Assembly: GCA_013001485.1 (NCBI GenBank)
Contig: JABDMN010000075.1
Location: 1-16,957, forward strand
Length of the DNA: 16,957 nt
Direction of reading: 5' to 3'
From: Acidimicrobiia bacterium
GTDB taxonomy: Bacteria; Actinomycetota; Acidimicrobiia; Spongiisociales; UBA5794
Shown here: positions 6,857 to 14,253 of the stretch, in pieces
How positions within the stretch are numbered: the first letter of the stretch is position 1
How the letters are laid out: every line of letters starts with the position of its first letter
Notes under the pieces: model-generated
Databases searched by the model: none
What the model was told of the DNA's origin: nothing
What the model saw: only the letters and a program-made list of their open reading frames with translations
Program-made: the position numbers and the translations under genes

Positions 6857-8140
6857 TTACGGCCACGAAGCGTCGATGGCGGCAAGTGCATCTGCCACCG
6901 ACTTGTCGCCGTTCACAGCGCTCGTTGCCTCGGTCCAGAACGAACCGCCACCGACCGCTGCCGGCATCAGGTCCGAAGCATCGAACCGCACCACGTCGGC
7001 GCCGGAAAGGATGCTGACCAACGACTGCTCGAGCGGCGTGTACACGCTGGTGTCCAGGCCGTTGGCTGCCGAGAGGAAGCCGGAGAGCACGTCGCCGCCA
7101 CCCTTACGGGCGGCCTGAGCCTTCTGACGCTCTTCGGCGTACTCGGCGGTCGAGAAGTACTCCATGACTTCCCACACCTCGGGAGCGTCACGGAAGGACG
7201 CCACCAGGGTGCCTGCACCGAGAACCGGAGCGTTGGCCGGGTCGACTGCGGGGAAGTAGAAGACGTCCACGCCGTCGGGTCCGGTCACCGTGTTCTCAGG
7301 CAGGAATGCCGAGTAGAACGACGCCTGGCGGTGCATGAGGCACTTGCCGTCGACGAGAGGCTGACCGTTGTCACCAAACGGGGTTGCTGCGATCGTGCCA
7401 CCGGCGGCGAACACTGCGCCATCGGTGTTCCACAGATCGAGAACCTCGTTCCACGCCTGCTCGACGCGGGAGTCGGTGAACGGAATGGTGTGATCGACCC
7501 ACTGGTCGTACACATCAGCTCCGTGGAAACGCAGCATCAGGTCCTCGACCCAGTCGGTGAAGGTCCAGCCGGTCGCAGGACCGGACTCGATGCCGACGCA
7601 CCACGGGGTGTCGCCGTTGGCGATCATCTCGTTGGAGAGCGCCTTCAAAGCGTCCCAGGTCTCGGGAACCTCGTAGCCCTTGGCCTCGAAGCTGCCCGGG
7701 ACGTACCACACGAGCGACTTGAGGTCGGTCTTGGTGGGGATGGCGTACTGGGTGCCGTCGACGATGCCGAAGGCATTCCAGGCGGCCGGCCAGTTGTCGG
7801 TCGCCGCATCAGCGACGTCCTCTGGCAAAGCAATCACCAGTCCCTGACGAGCGAAGTCGGCGACCTTGCCAGGCTGCGGGAAGACCGCGATATCAGGTGG
7901 GTTACCACCAATCGCCTGGGCGTTGATCTGATCTGAAAAGTCACGGGCACCGGTGTAGACGATGTCGATACCCGTGCGCTCCGCGAGGATGTCGAGGGCG
8001 TCTTGCAACGCTCCCGCTTCTTCCTCGGAGCTCTCGGGTCCGAATACCGTGACGGATGTGCCTTCCAAGTCGTCGCCACCACACGCTGCTGCGATGAGGG
8101 CAAACGCCAGGACGAGCACAATCCACACGTGCTTACGCAT
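6857..8140 (-). CDS. Carbohydrate ABC transporter substrate-binding lipoprotein, AglE-like
   Basis: A 427-residue extracytoplasmic solute-binding protein that delivers a sugar to the downstream permeases. The lipoprotein signal is MRKHVWIVLVLAFALIAAAC, with lipid attachment expected at C20, followed by GGDD. The mature protein has the family-1 solute-binding pattern. It includes GNPPDIAVFPQPGKVADFA (79–97), YAIPTKTDLKSLVWY (132–146) and ESGPATGWTFTDWVEDLML (185–203), the last strongly reminiscent of alpha-glucoside-binding AglE proteins. The start ATG 8140 has GGAGG nine bases upstream; a longer in-frame reading from 8170 would spoil the signal peptide. A stable hairpin follows the stop, then the two permeases. 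No ATPase gene is in the window. The actual ligand is unknown; an alpha-glycoside such as a sulfoquinovosyl compound is my inference from neighbouring genes. Confidence 0.9.
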   Translation of the reverse strand: MRKHVWIVLVLAFALIAAACGGDDLEGTSVTVFGPESSEEEAGALQDALDILAERTGIDIVYTGARDFSDQINAQAIGGNPPDIAVFPQPGKVADFARQGLVIALPEDVADAATDNWPAAWNAFGIVDGTQYAIPTKTDLKSLVWYVPGSFEAKGYEVPETWDALKALSNEMIANGDTPWCVGIESGPATGWTFTDWVEDLMLRFHGADVYDQWVDHTIPFTDSRVEQAWNEVLDLWNTDGAVFAAGGTIAATPFGDNGQPLVDGKCLMHRQASFYSAFLPENTVTGPDGVDVFYFPAVDPANAPVLGAGTLVASFRDAPEVWEVMEYFSTAEYAEERQKAQAARKGGGDVLSGFLSAANGLDTSVYTPLEQSLVSILSGADVVRFDASDLMPAAVGGGSFWTEATSAVNGDKSVADALAAIDASWP

Positions 8141-8170
8141 TATGGGGTTCCTCCATTTGGGTTTCTCCAA

Positions 8171-8190
8171 CCGGGTCCCGAAGGGACCGG
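8171..8190 (-). other. Hairpin in the presumed leader of the binding-protein gene
   Basis: GGTCCC (8174–8179) and GGGACC (8183–8188) pair around a three-base loop, extended by two outer pairs past a bulged base. It is 31 bases before the ATG. It has no U tract, so it is more likely a leader structure than a terminator. Confidence 0.4.
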
Positions 8191-8237
8191 CGCACCGGAC
8201 GTTAGTGCGAGGCTAGGAAGGGGACCACCCAGCGTAT

Positions 8238-8250
8238 CCCAGATTCTGGG
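8238..8250. promoter_or_regulatory. 13-base palindrome upstream of the transporter operon (candidate operator)
   Basis: CCCAGATTCTGGG is a perfect 6-bp inverted repeat with one central base. It lies in the 113-base gap between the Gfo/Idh stop and the binding-protein start, about 100 bases before that ATG. A regulator site is possible, but it does not match the usual LacI-type core, and no regulator gene is nearby. Confidence 0.3.
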
Positions 8251-8253
8251 AGG

Positions 8254-9327
8254 TCATCGCATGACCTCAGACAGCGCCACCGCTCTCCCCTCCTCGATCG
8301 ACCGATGACCGGCGACGCCCATGGCCACCGACCACAGGCCGTCGTCGAGAGTGACCTTCGGCGATGCCCCTTCCCGGATGGCCCCCAGGAAGTCGATGTG
8401 CTCGAGATATGAGGATCCCTCGTGGAGTCCCTGGTAGACGACATGGTCGTCGTCGACCACGATCTCGCGAACCTGACGCCCCTCGGTGCGGCGCCCCAGC
8501 CGCACAAGATTCTGCGGAACAAAGGCCTCGACCTTCCCGGTGTCTCCGGTGACGGCGATCTCCTGCTCGTTGAGTGAACCCTCCGCGAACATGCACAGAT
8601 CCAGCATGGCTCGGGACCCGTTCTCGTAGTCCACAACGACGAACGCGTTGTCGAGGATGTCAGGCACCTCGCCCTCGTACTCCTCGTCGAGATGGTTCAC
8701 GTCCTGGGCCCCGGAGGCCATGACGGTCTTTGGGCGCGACCCGATGATCAGGTTCATCAGGTCGAAGAAGTGACAGCACTTCTCCACCAGGGTGCCGCCG
8801 GTGTTCCGGCTGAACCGGTTCCAGTCGCCGACCTTGGGCAGGAAGGGGAAGCGATGCTCACGGATCGCCACCATGCGAACCGGCCCCGCGGCCCCGGCTT
8901 CCACCTCGGCGATGAGCCTGGCTATCGACGGCTTGTAGCGGTACTCCAAACCCATCCAGACGATGCCGCTCCGGCTCTCAGCAAGGTCGATGACCTGCTG
9001 GCAGTCCTCGACGGTCGTGCACAAGGGTTTCTCCACGAGCACATGCACGTCGTCATCGGCCCGCAGGACGTCGCTGAGGACATCGACATGGGTCATGTTT
9101 GGAGAGGCGACGACCACTGCATCGACATTGCCGTGCTCGAGCAGGGACGTGTGATCGTGGAACACGGCGAGGTCGTCTGAGCCGACGGCCGCGGCGGCTG
9201 CCTGGCGCGACTCCTCGTGTGGGTCGGCGATTGCGGCGACGGACGCCCCATCGATCGCGGCGATGTTGAGGATGTGCTCGATGCCCATCATCCCGGTTCC
9301 GATGACGCCGTATTTGAACTCGCTCAA
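8254..9327 (-). CDS. Gfo/Idh/MocA-family NAD(P)-dependent oxidoreductase
   Basis: About 357 residues from the preferred TTG. Proteins of this family use NAD(P) on sugars or inositols, and some catalyse NAD-dependent glycoside cleavage. The N-terminal Rossmann motif is GTGMMG at 10–15. The catalytic-lysine motif EKPLCT is at 99–104. The C-terminal domain has GGTLVEKCCHFFDL, in which H186 and D189 match the usual catalytic His/Asp positions. AGGAGG lies four bases upstream of TTG 9327 (giving MSEFKYGVIG), whereas the in-frame GTG at 9351 has no such site, so the TTG is chosen with moderate confidence. The gene lies upstream of the transporter genes in the same direction and divergent from the AKR–monooxygenase pair. 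Substrate and reaction are not readable from sequence alone. Confidence 0.88.
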   Translation of the reverse strand: MSEFKYGVIGTGMMGIEHILNIAAIDGASVAAIADPHEESRQAAAAAVGSDDLAVFHDHTSLLEHGNVDAVVVASPNMTHVDVLSDVLRADDDVHVLVEKPLCTTVEDCQQVIDLAESRSGIVWMGLEYRYKPSIARLIAEVEAGAAGPVRMVAIREHRFPFLPKVGDWNRFSRNTGGTLVEKCCHFFDLMNLIIGSRPKTVMASGAQDVNHLDEEYEGEVPDILDNAFVVVDYENGSRAMLDLCMFAEGSLNEQEIAVTGDTGKVEAFVPQNLVRLGRRTEGRQVREIVVDDDHVVYQGLHEGSSYLEHIDFLGAIREGASPKVTLDDGLWSVAMGVAGHRSIEEGRAVALSEVMR

Positions 9328-9331
9328 CTGC

Positions 9332-9337
9332 CCTCCT
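9332..9337 (-). promoter_or_regulatory. Ribosome binding site supporting a TTG start for the Gfo/Idh gene
   Basis: The minus strand reads AGGAGG, then GCAG, then TTG at 9327–9325. The four-base spacing is short but usable. If the GTG at 9351 were used instead, this element would lie inside the coding region. Confidence 0.5.
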
Positions 9338-9352
9338 GCCTCGGTGTCCACC

Positions 9353-9358
9353 TACGAT
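9353..9358 (+). promoter_or_regulatory. Candidate -10 element for a leaderless AKR transcript
   Basis: TACGAT ends seven bases before the A of the AKR ATG at 9365, and no Shine-Dalgarno sequence precedes that ATG. This layout is typical of actinobacterial leaderless mRNAs. No clear -35 is present. It lies in the roughly 37-base divergent gap. Confidence 0.4.
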
Positions 9359-9364
9359 ACGACG

Positions 9365-10264
9365 ATGCTCATCGACCCGGTTGCACGCACGATCGGTGGC
9401 CTCGAGGTCGCCGCTGGACCACTCTCGTTTGGATGCTGGAGGTTCACGACCGCCGACGTCGGCGAGGCCAGCGGATTGGTCGAGACTGCGCTCGACCTCG
9501 GCATGACGCTCATCGACAACGCCGACGTCTACGGCCTCGACTGGGGTGGGACCGGGTTCGGTGCTGCCGAGGAGCTCCTGGGACGCGTCATGGCTGCGCA
9601 GCCGGGACTTCGCGATCGCATGATCCTCACCACCAAGGGCGGAATCATCCCGGGAGTTCCGTACGACTCGTCACCACAACACATCCGCGGTGCCGTCGAT
9701 GCCTCGTTGCAGCGGCTCGGAGTCGACACCATCGATCTGTATCTGATCCACCGCCCCGACATGTACACCCACCCCGAAGCGGCGGCAACCACGCTGAGCG
9801 AACTCCGCGATGCAGGCAAGGTGCGTGAGGTCGGCGTGTCCAACCACACCCCGACTCAAACAGAGGCTCTGGCAGCCCACCTCGACTTCCCGCTGGCAAC
9901 CACACAGCCTCAGTTCTCGGCCGCTCACCTCGACCCCCTCTTCGACGGCACGATGGACCAGGCCATGCGGCTCGGCGTGGTGCCGCTGGCGTGGAGCCCG
10001 CTGGCAGGTGGCTCACTGGCGACGGGTGAGGGCGTACGGCCCGAGCTGATCGCTGTGCTCGATCGTCTGGCAAACCGGGAGGGTGTGTCACGGTCTGTGA
10101 TCGCTTACGCCTTCGTGCTCGCCCACCCTTCCCGCCCGATCGCCATCGTCGGGACTCAGCGACCCGAGCGGCTCGAAGAGGCGGTCCAGGCCCTCGACGT
10201 GACGCTGGTTCACAGCGACGTATACGACATCATCGAAGCATCGACCGGCACACCGCTGCCGTGA
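9365..10264 (+). CDS. Aldo/keto reductase
   Basis: A 299-residue cytoplasmic NADPH-dependent aldo/keto reductase resembling the YdhF group. The catalytic tetrad is complete: D51 and Y56 in IDNADVYG, K91 in TTKGG and H129 in LYLIHRPD. GKVREVGVSN and the late AWSPLAGGSL segment fit the barrel strands that bind cofactor. The start is ATG 9365 (MLIDPVARTIGG). The in-frame reading from 9263 extends through the divergent Gfo/Idh gene and is not used. The stop is 19 bases before the SsuD-like monooxygenase, so the two form a bicistronic unit. In sulfoquinovose oxidative desulfonation an AKR reduces the 6-oxo-glucose left after sulfite release. That role here is an inference from the neighbour. Confidence 0.88.
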   Translation: MLIDPVARTIGGLEVAAGPLSFGCWRFTTADVGEASGLVETALDLGMTLIDNADVYGLDWGGTGFGAAEELLGRVMAAQPGLRDRMILTTKGGIIPGVPYDSSPQHIRGAVDASLQRLGVDTIDLYLIHRPDMYTHPEAAATTLSELRDAGKVREVGVSNHTPTQTEALAAHLDFPLATTQPQFSAAHLDPLFDGTMDQAMRLGVVPLAWSPLAGGSLATGEGVRPELIAVLDRLANREGVSRSVIAYAFVLAHPSRPIAIVGTQRPERLEEAVQALDVTLVHSDVYDIIEASTGTPLP

Positions 10265-10283
10265 AGACGAAGGAGACAACGAC

Positions 10284-11339
10284 ATGACCATCGAGGTGGC
10301 CTGGTTCGGAGCTCTGTGCGACGACGACTACGAGTTCCTCGGAGTTCCGGAGCCGGCCCTCCGCAGTTCGTGGGATCACTGCTCGGACATCGTCAAGACA
10401 GCCGACCGCAATGGCTTCGACAACGTCTTGTTGCCGTCCGGGTACACGCTTGGAATCGACACAGTTGCCTTTGCCTCGGCCATCGCCACGCACACCGAGA
10501 ACATCAAGCTGCTGGTCGCAGTGCGCATGGGCGAGATGCACCTCCCCCAGCTGGCCCGTCAGTTGGCAACCATCGACCAGATGTCGGGGGGGAGGCTCAA
10601 CATCAACATCATCTCTTCCGACATCCCGGGCGAGAAGCTCGCCAGCGAACCCCGGTACCAGCGAACCGCCGAGTGGATGCAGGTCCTGCGGTCGCTGCTC
10701 AATGGAGAGTCGGTGGACTTCCACGGCGACTTCGTGGACCTCGCGATCGATCCGCCACGCGTCAGAACTGTCTCAGGGACCAGCCCCCCGTTCTACTTCG
10801 GGGGCTTCTCGGAGCCGGCGAAGGAAACCGCGGCGGCCCACTCCGACGTTTTTCTCACGTGGCCCGACACCGTGGCTGCGGTGGCCGAGACGGTCACCGA
10901 CATGCGCCAGCGAGCGGAGCGCCACGGTCGCGAGCTGCGCTACGGGCTCCGGAGCCACGTCATTGTGAGAGAGACCGAGGCCGAAGCGCGAGCGGCGGCT
11001 CAGCACCTCATCTCGAAGCTCGACACCGACACGGGAGAGACGATCCGTAAGAAGTCGCTCGATGCAGCGTCGGTCGGTGTGCAACGACAATCGGCGTTGC
11101 GAGAGGAAGCTGATGACGGGGGCTACGCCGAGCCCAACCTGTGGACCGGTGTGGGCCGCGCCCGATCCGGCGCCGGTGCCGCCATCGTCGGCGACCCCGA
11201 CCAGGTAGCCGCCAAACTCGAGGCCTACCGGGAGGTCGGCATCGAGGCGTTCATCCTGTCGGGATACCCCCACGTCGACGAGTGCGACCTCTTCGCCGAG
11301 CACGTGCTGCCGAAACTCGACCACGGCCCACTCTCCTAG
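10284..11339 (+). CDS. SsuD-like FMNH2-dependent sulfonate monooxygenase (LLM class)
   Basis: A 351-residue luciferase-like monooxygenase closely related to alkanesulfonate monooxygenase SsuD, which uses FMNH2 and O2 to release sulfite and leave an aldehyde. Conserved SsuD blocks are IKLLVAVR (74–81), PPFYFGGFSEPAKETAAAH (168–186), VFLTWPD (189–195), LRSHVIVRET (222–231), NLWTGVGRARSGAGAAIVGD (285–304) and FILSGYPH (323–330). H225, R223 and Y328 match SsuD residues known to matter for catalysis (His228, Arg226, Tyr331). The SsuD Cys54 position is Leu56 here (PSGYTLGID), and the loop after NIISSD is shorter, so the substrate probably differs. AAGGAG lies eight bases before the ATG. It is paired with the AKR; no flavin reductase gene is in the window. 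Sulfonate oxidation is likely; the exact substrate is open. Confidence 0.9.
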   Translation: MTIEVAWFGALCDDDYEFLGVPEPALRSSWDHCSDIVKTADRNGFDNVLLPSGYTLGIDTVAFASAIATHTENIKLLVAVRMGEMHLPQLARQLATIDQMSGGRLNINIISSDIPGEKLASEPRYQRTAEWMQVLRSLLNGESVDFHGDFVDLAIDPPRVRTVSGTSPPFYFGGFSEPAKETAAAHSDVFLTWPDTVAAVAETVTDMRQRAERHGRELRYGLRSHVIVRETEAEARAAAQHLISKLDTDTGETIRKKSLDAASVGVQRQSALREEADDGGYAEPNLWTGVGRARSGAGAAIVGDPDQVAAKLEAYREVGIEAFILSGYPHVDECDLFAEHVLPKLDHGPLS

Positions 11340-11346
11340 GTGGACC

Positions 11347-12240
11347 TCACCGCGCTGCTTGGTTGAGAAGCGCGTCGAGCGCCTCCGGAAGCTCGGGGTG
11401 TGAGAACTCGAATCCGTCTTCGGCAAGTCGCGAAGGAATGACTCGGGCAGATGTGAACAGCAGGGCCTCGGCGAGCTGCTTGCCGAGAAGGGCGTTCAAG
11501 GCGAGACGCGGTGTTGGGATCACGGTCGGGCGCTCCAGGACATCACCGAGAATCCTGGTGTACTCGACGTTGGTGACCGGCTCGGGTGCGGTGAGATTGA
11601 CGGCGCCGTCCATCTGTGAGGTGAGCAGGTGCTCGATGGCACGGACCGTGTCGATCACCGTGATCCAGCTCCACCATTGGTCACCGGCGCCGAGCCGTCC
11701 TCCCAGACCGAACTTGAACGGCATCAGCATCCTTCCCAGTGCGCCGCCGTCCTCGTCGAGCACGATCCCGGTGCGGAGGCAGACCACCCGCGCCCCCGCC
11801 TCGGCGGCCGGCTCCGTGGCTGCCTCCCACTCGACGCATACCCGGGCCAGGAAGTCGTCGCCCGGAGGCTCGGGCTCCTCGAGCACGTCTGAGCCGCGAT
11901 CCCCGTAGTAGCCGATGGCCGAACTGGACAGCAGCATCGGTCGATTCGGGGCTGCAGCAACGGCGCGAGCAACGAGGTCGGTGCCCTTGATGCGCGACGA
12001 GCGGATGGCCGACTTGCGGGCCGATGTCCACCGCTTGTCTCCGATACCCGCACCGGCCAGGTGAATGACCGCGTCGAAGTCGTCGAGGGGATCGATCGCG
12101 TTGCGGTGCGGGTCCCAGAATGCTTCTCCCTCCCCGGGGTCCCGCCGGACATACGCCACGACATCATGTCCTGTGGCCTCGAGCCGGGGTACGAGGTGGG
12201 AGCCGATGAGGCCCGATGACCCGGTGACGGCGATTCTCAT
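11347..12240 (-). CDS. TIGR01777-family epimerase-like NAD(P)-binding protein
   Basis: A 297-residue extended short-chain dehydrogenase/epimerase-like protein of the TIGR01777 (SulA/YfcH-like) family, with no firm substrate. The Rossmann motif TGSSGLIG is at 6–13. The family blocks HLAGAGIGDKRWT (60–72), SSSAIGYYGD (105–114) and LRTGIVLDEDGGAL are all present. The C-terminal DUF1731 domain covers about the last 50 residues (LLGKQLAEALLF...SRLAEDGFEF). The start ATG 12240 overlaps the stop of the polymerase-like gene in an ATGA; the longer in-frame reading to 12504 is rejected. It ends eight bases from the convergent SsuD-like gene, with no clear terminator between them. It is last in the tmk–holB–plsC run. 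Confidence 0.88.
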   Translation of the reverse strand: MRIAVTGSSGLIGSHLVPRLEATGHDVVAYVRRDPGEGEAFWDPHRNAIDPLDDFDAVIHLAGAGIGDKRWTSARKSAIRSSRIKGTDLVARAVAAAPNRPMLLSSSAIGYYGDRGSDVLEEPEPPGDDFLARVCVEWEAATEPAAEAGARVVCLRTGIVLDEDGGALGRMLMPFKFGLGGRLGAGDQWWSWITVIDTVRAIEHLLTSQMDGAVNLTAPEPVTNVEYTRILGDVLERPTVIPTPRLALNALLGKQLAEALLFTSARVIPSRLAEDGFEFSHPELPEALDALLNQAAR

Positions 12241-13598
12241 CCGGGGGAGTCGCGGGTCACCGGGGCGAGGATCATGACGATGACACCCAGAGCAAGACCG
12301 TGAGTGACGAGCGAGGTCAACAGGCCGGTGTTGACGAGCGGAAGCAGTGGAGCGACGAGGAGGAGCGCCGGGACGACCAGCGACCGGCCACGCAAGAAGC
12401 TGTCCGCCAGGTACAAGCCGAACACAAGAAGAACCGTCATGGCGATGATCCCGACGAACCCGAAGTTGGCGAAGCCATCGGCCCAGAGGTTGCCGTTCGC
12501 CCATGGCGACGAATCAGGGAAGTACGTCGTACCGATCAACACGGGCGGCGGATCGACGTAGGGCGTTTCGACAAAGGGGCCGAGGATGCTGTGGTCCAGG
12601 TTCGCTTTGGGGCGCCCGGAGAAGAAATCGAAGTACAGACCCGTCATCAGACCCGGGGTGGCGAGCGCCCTCCGGAACAGCAGCGACAGAATCCACGAGG
12701 ATCCCGCCGTCGCCACTGGACCAGACGTCGTGATGTGAGCGAGGGTCACGGCCCCCAAGGCGCCTGATGAGCCCCAGGCCATGGCGGTTCCAAGCGGAGT
12801 CCGCCAGGACCGCAGCAGAACGTATAGCCCGAGCACAACGGCGAGCAAGGCAACCGCGCCCTTCAGGCCCGTGGCAGCGAACACCAGATACTGCAGGCCG
12901 AGTCCGACGGTCACGAGATACCAGCGCCGCGTGTGGAGACCCCACACAACCAGGGCTGGATTGATGACGTTGGCCTGCCATCCCACCAGGTAGGCGACGG
13001 CCCGACCGGCCTCACCAACCGCATCGGCGTAGTCGGCCCGGACGTCGTACACCGCTCCGATGTCGGCCAGGGAAAACGAGAAGTTCAGCTTCCAGACCAT
13101 CACGGTGACAGTGACGACGCTCATTGCCCCGAGCAGCCCAATAAACGAACGGGGGCTCAGCGAAACCTGCGGCAGGCGCAGGAGCGGAACCCGACGAGCC
13201 AGCGGGAACACGGCCAGTGCGAGGCCGAGGACGGTCGCAAGCTGGAGCTGATCCGCAGTCGCCGCACCGACGGCGTACAGCGGGACCGTCATCGATGGGA
13301 CGAACACGACGAGGTACAGAATCCACTCAGCAACTCCCGAAACGCGACCCAGGCGTGTCGGCAGCCAGATCGCAGGAAAGACCGAGAACACCAACAGGAC
13401 AGCCCACACACCGAAACCCGGTCGGGCGTACCCGTAGCCCTGGTCGGTGAACACATCGCCGACGAAATGGACATAGGTCAAGTTGAACAAGGCCACGTAG
13501 GCGATGACGCCTCCGGCAACCAGTGCTCGCGGCGAGATCGCTCGCTCCCAGCTCATCCCGAGCCGGGCTAGAACGGCCGATCTCGTCACCTCAGGCAC
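12237..13598 (-). CDS. Multi-pass membrane protein, Wzy/O-antigen-polymerase-like
   Basis: A 453-residue protein with about eleven hydrophobic segments spread over its whole length. A long extracytoplasmic loop at about 330–380 contains NLDHSILGPFVETPYVDPP and WANGNLWADGFANFGFVG. That last pattern (N-x-A-D-x-x-x-N-F-G) is characteristic of oligosaccharide repeat-unit polymerases that join glycan units on a lipid carrier at the outer face of the membrane. The start is GTG 13598, overlapping plsC by eight bases, and the stop overlaps the next gene as ATGA. No glycosyltransferase or flippase lies beside it, which is unusual for a polymerase. Membrane topology is certain; the polymerase assignment is moderate. 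Confidence 0.75.
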   Translation of the reverse strand: MPEVTRSAVLARLGMSWERAISPRALVAGGVIAYVALFNLTYVHFVGDVFTDQGYGYARPGFGVWAVLLVFSVFPAIWLPTRLGRVSGVAEWILYLVVFVPSMTVPLYAVGAATADQLQLATVLGLALAVFPLARRVPLLRLPQVSLSPRSFIGLLGAMSVVTVTVMVWKLNFSFSLADIGAVYDVRADYADAVGEAGRAVAYLVGWQANVINPALVVWGLHTRRWYLVTVGLGLQYLVFAATGLKGAVALLAVVLGLYVLLRSWRTPLGTAMAWGSSGALGAVTLAHITTSGPVATAGSSWILSLLFRRALATPGLMTGLYFDFFSGRPKANLDHSILGPFVETPYVDPPPVLIGTTYFPDSSPWANGNLWADGFANFGFVGIIAMTVLLVFGLYLADSFLRGRSLVVPALLLVAPLLPLVNTGLLTSLVTHGLALGVIVMILAPVTRDSPG

Positions 13599-14253
13599 GA
13601 GCGGGAGTCCCGTCGCGATCCACCTGACCGAGGTGACCGTTCATCCACTCGAACCACTCGTTCATCATCGCTGTCGCGGGATCGACATGATCGAGATACG
13701 AATCTGGATCCCAGCCCTCACCGACCCAGACACGGACAGGGCCCCGTCGTGGTCGGCTGGCATCGACCGGCCAGACGATCTCAGTGCCGGAGATGGCGAT
13801 CGGGATGAGGGGAACGCCTGCCCGGAGGGCGAGCCACGCCGCACCCTTCTTGGGTGCATTCTCGCCCCACTCCCGCACCCGCCTACCTTCGGGGAACAGG
13901 CACACCAGACCCCCTTGCTCCAGGGTGCGTAAGGACTCGCGCATCGCCCCGAGAGGGGCTCGCTCCCGCGACATCGGGATGGTGCCGAGGCTCAAGGTCA
14001 ACCAGTCGAAGAACCGGGAGCGCCCGAACAGCTCGTCGAGCGCCAGGTACCGGGTGAAGCGATCGACAGCGACGCCGACGAACAACGGATCGAGAAACGA
14101 GAAGTGGTTGGCGGCGAGTACTGCAGGCCCGGGAGGCACGCTGCCAGTGATCTCGAGGTCGGTGAGAAGGCGACCCACGCGGCCGACAACGATCCCACCG
14201 TGATCGTGGGTCGCTCGGGCGAGGGGCCCGACGTCGCGTTTAGGCGTCGCCAC
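13591..14253 (-). CDS. plsC: PlsC-type 1-acyl-glycerol-3-phosphate acyltransferase
   Basis: A 220-residue acyltransferase of the PlsC/LPLAT family, expected to make phosphatidic acid at the cytoplasmic membrane face. All four family blocks are present: NHFSFLD at 49–55 (H50-x4-D55), GTIPMSRER at 90–98, FPEGRR at 120–125 (FPEGTR in most members) and VPLIPIAISG at 147–156. The start is GTG 14253, inside the end of holB (14-base overlap), and the gene overlaps the next by eight bases. The normal length and motif set indicate an active enzyme. Related LPLAT proteins acylate other lipids, so the acceptor is not certain. Confidence 0.88.
   Translation of the reverse strand: MATPKRDVGPLARATHDHGGIVVGRVGRLLTDLEITGSVPPGPAVLAANHFSFLDPLFVGVAVDRFTRYLALDELFGRSRFFDWLTLSLGTIPMSRERAPLGAMRESLRTLEQGGLVCLFPEGRRVREWGENAPKKGAAWLALRAGVPLIPIAISGTEIVWPVDASRPRRGPVRVWVGEGWDPDSYLDHVDPATAMMNEWFEWMNGHLGQVDRDGTPARA

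Noticed and set aside
9263..9364. N-terminal extension of the aldo/keto reductase
   Set aside because: It would overlap the divergent Gfo/Idh coding region and does not resemble an AKR; ATG 9365 gives the normal N-terminus.
12241..12504. N-terminal extension of the TIGR01777-like protein
   Set aside because: The extension reads through the polymerase-like gene in another frame; the Rossmann motif begins right after ATG 12240.
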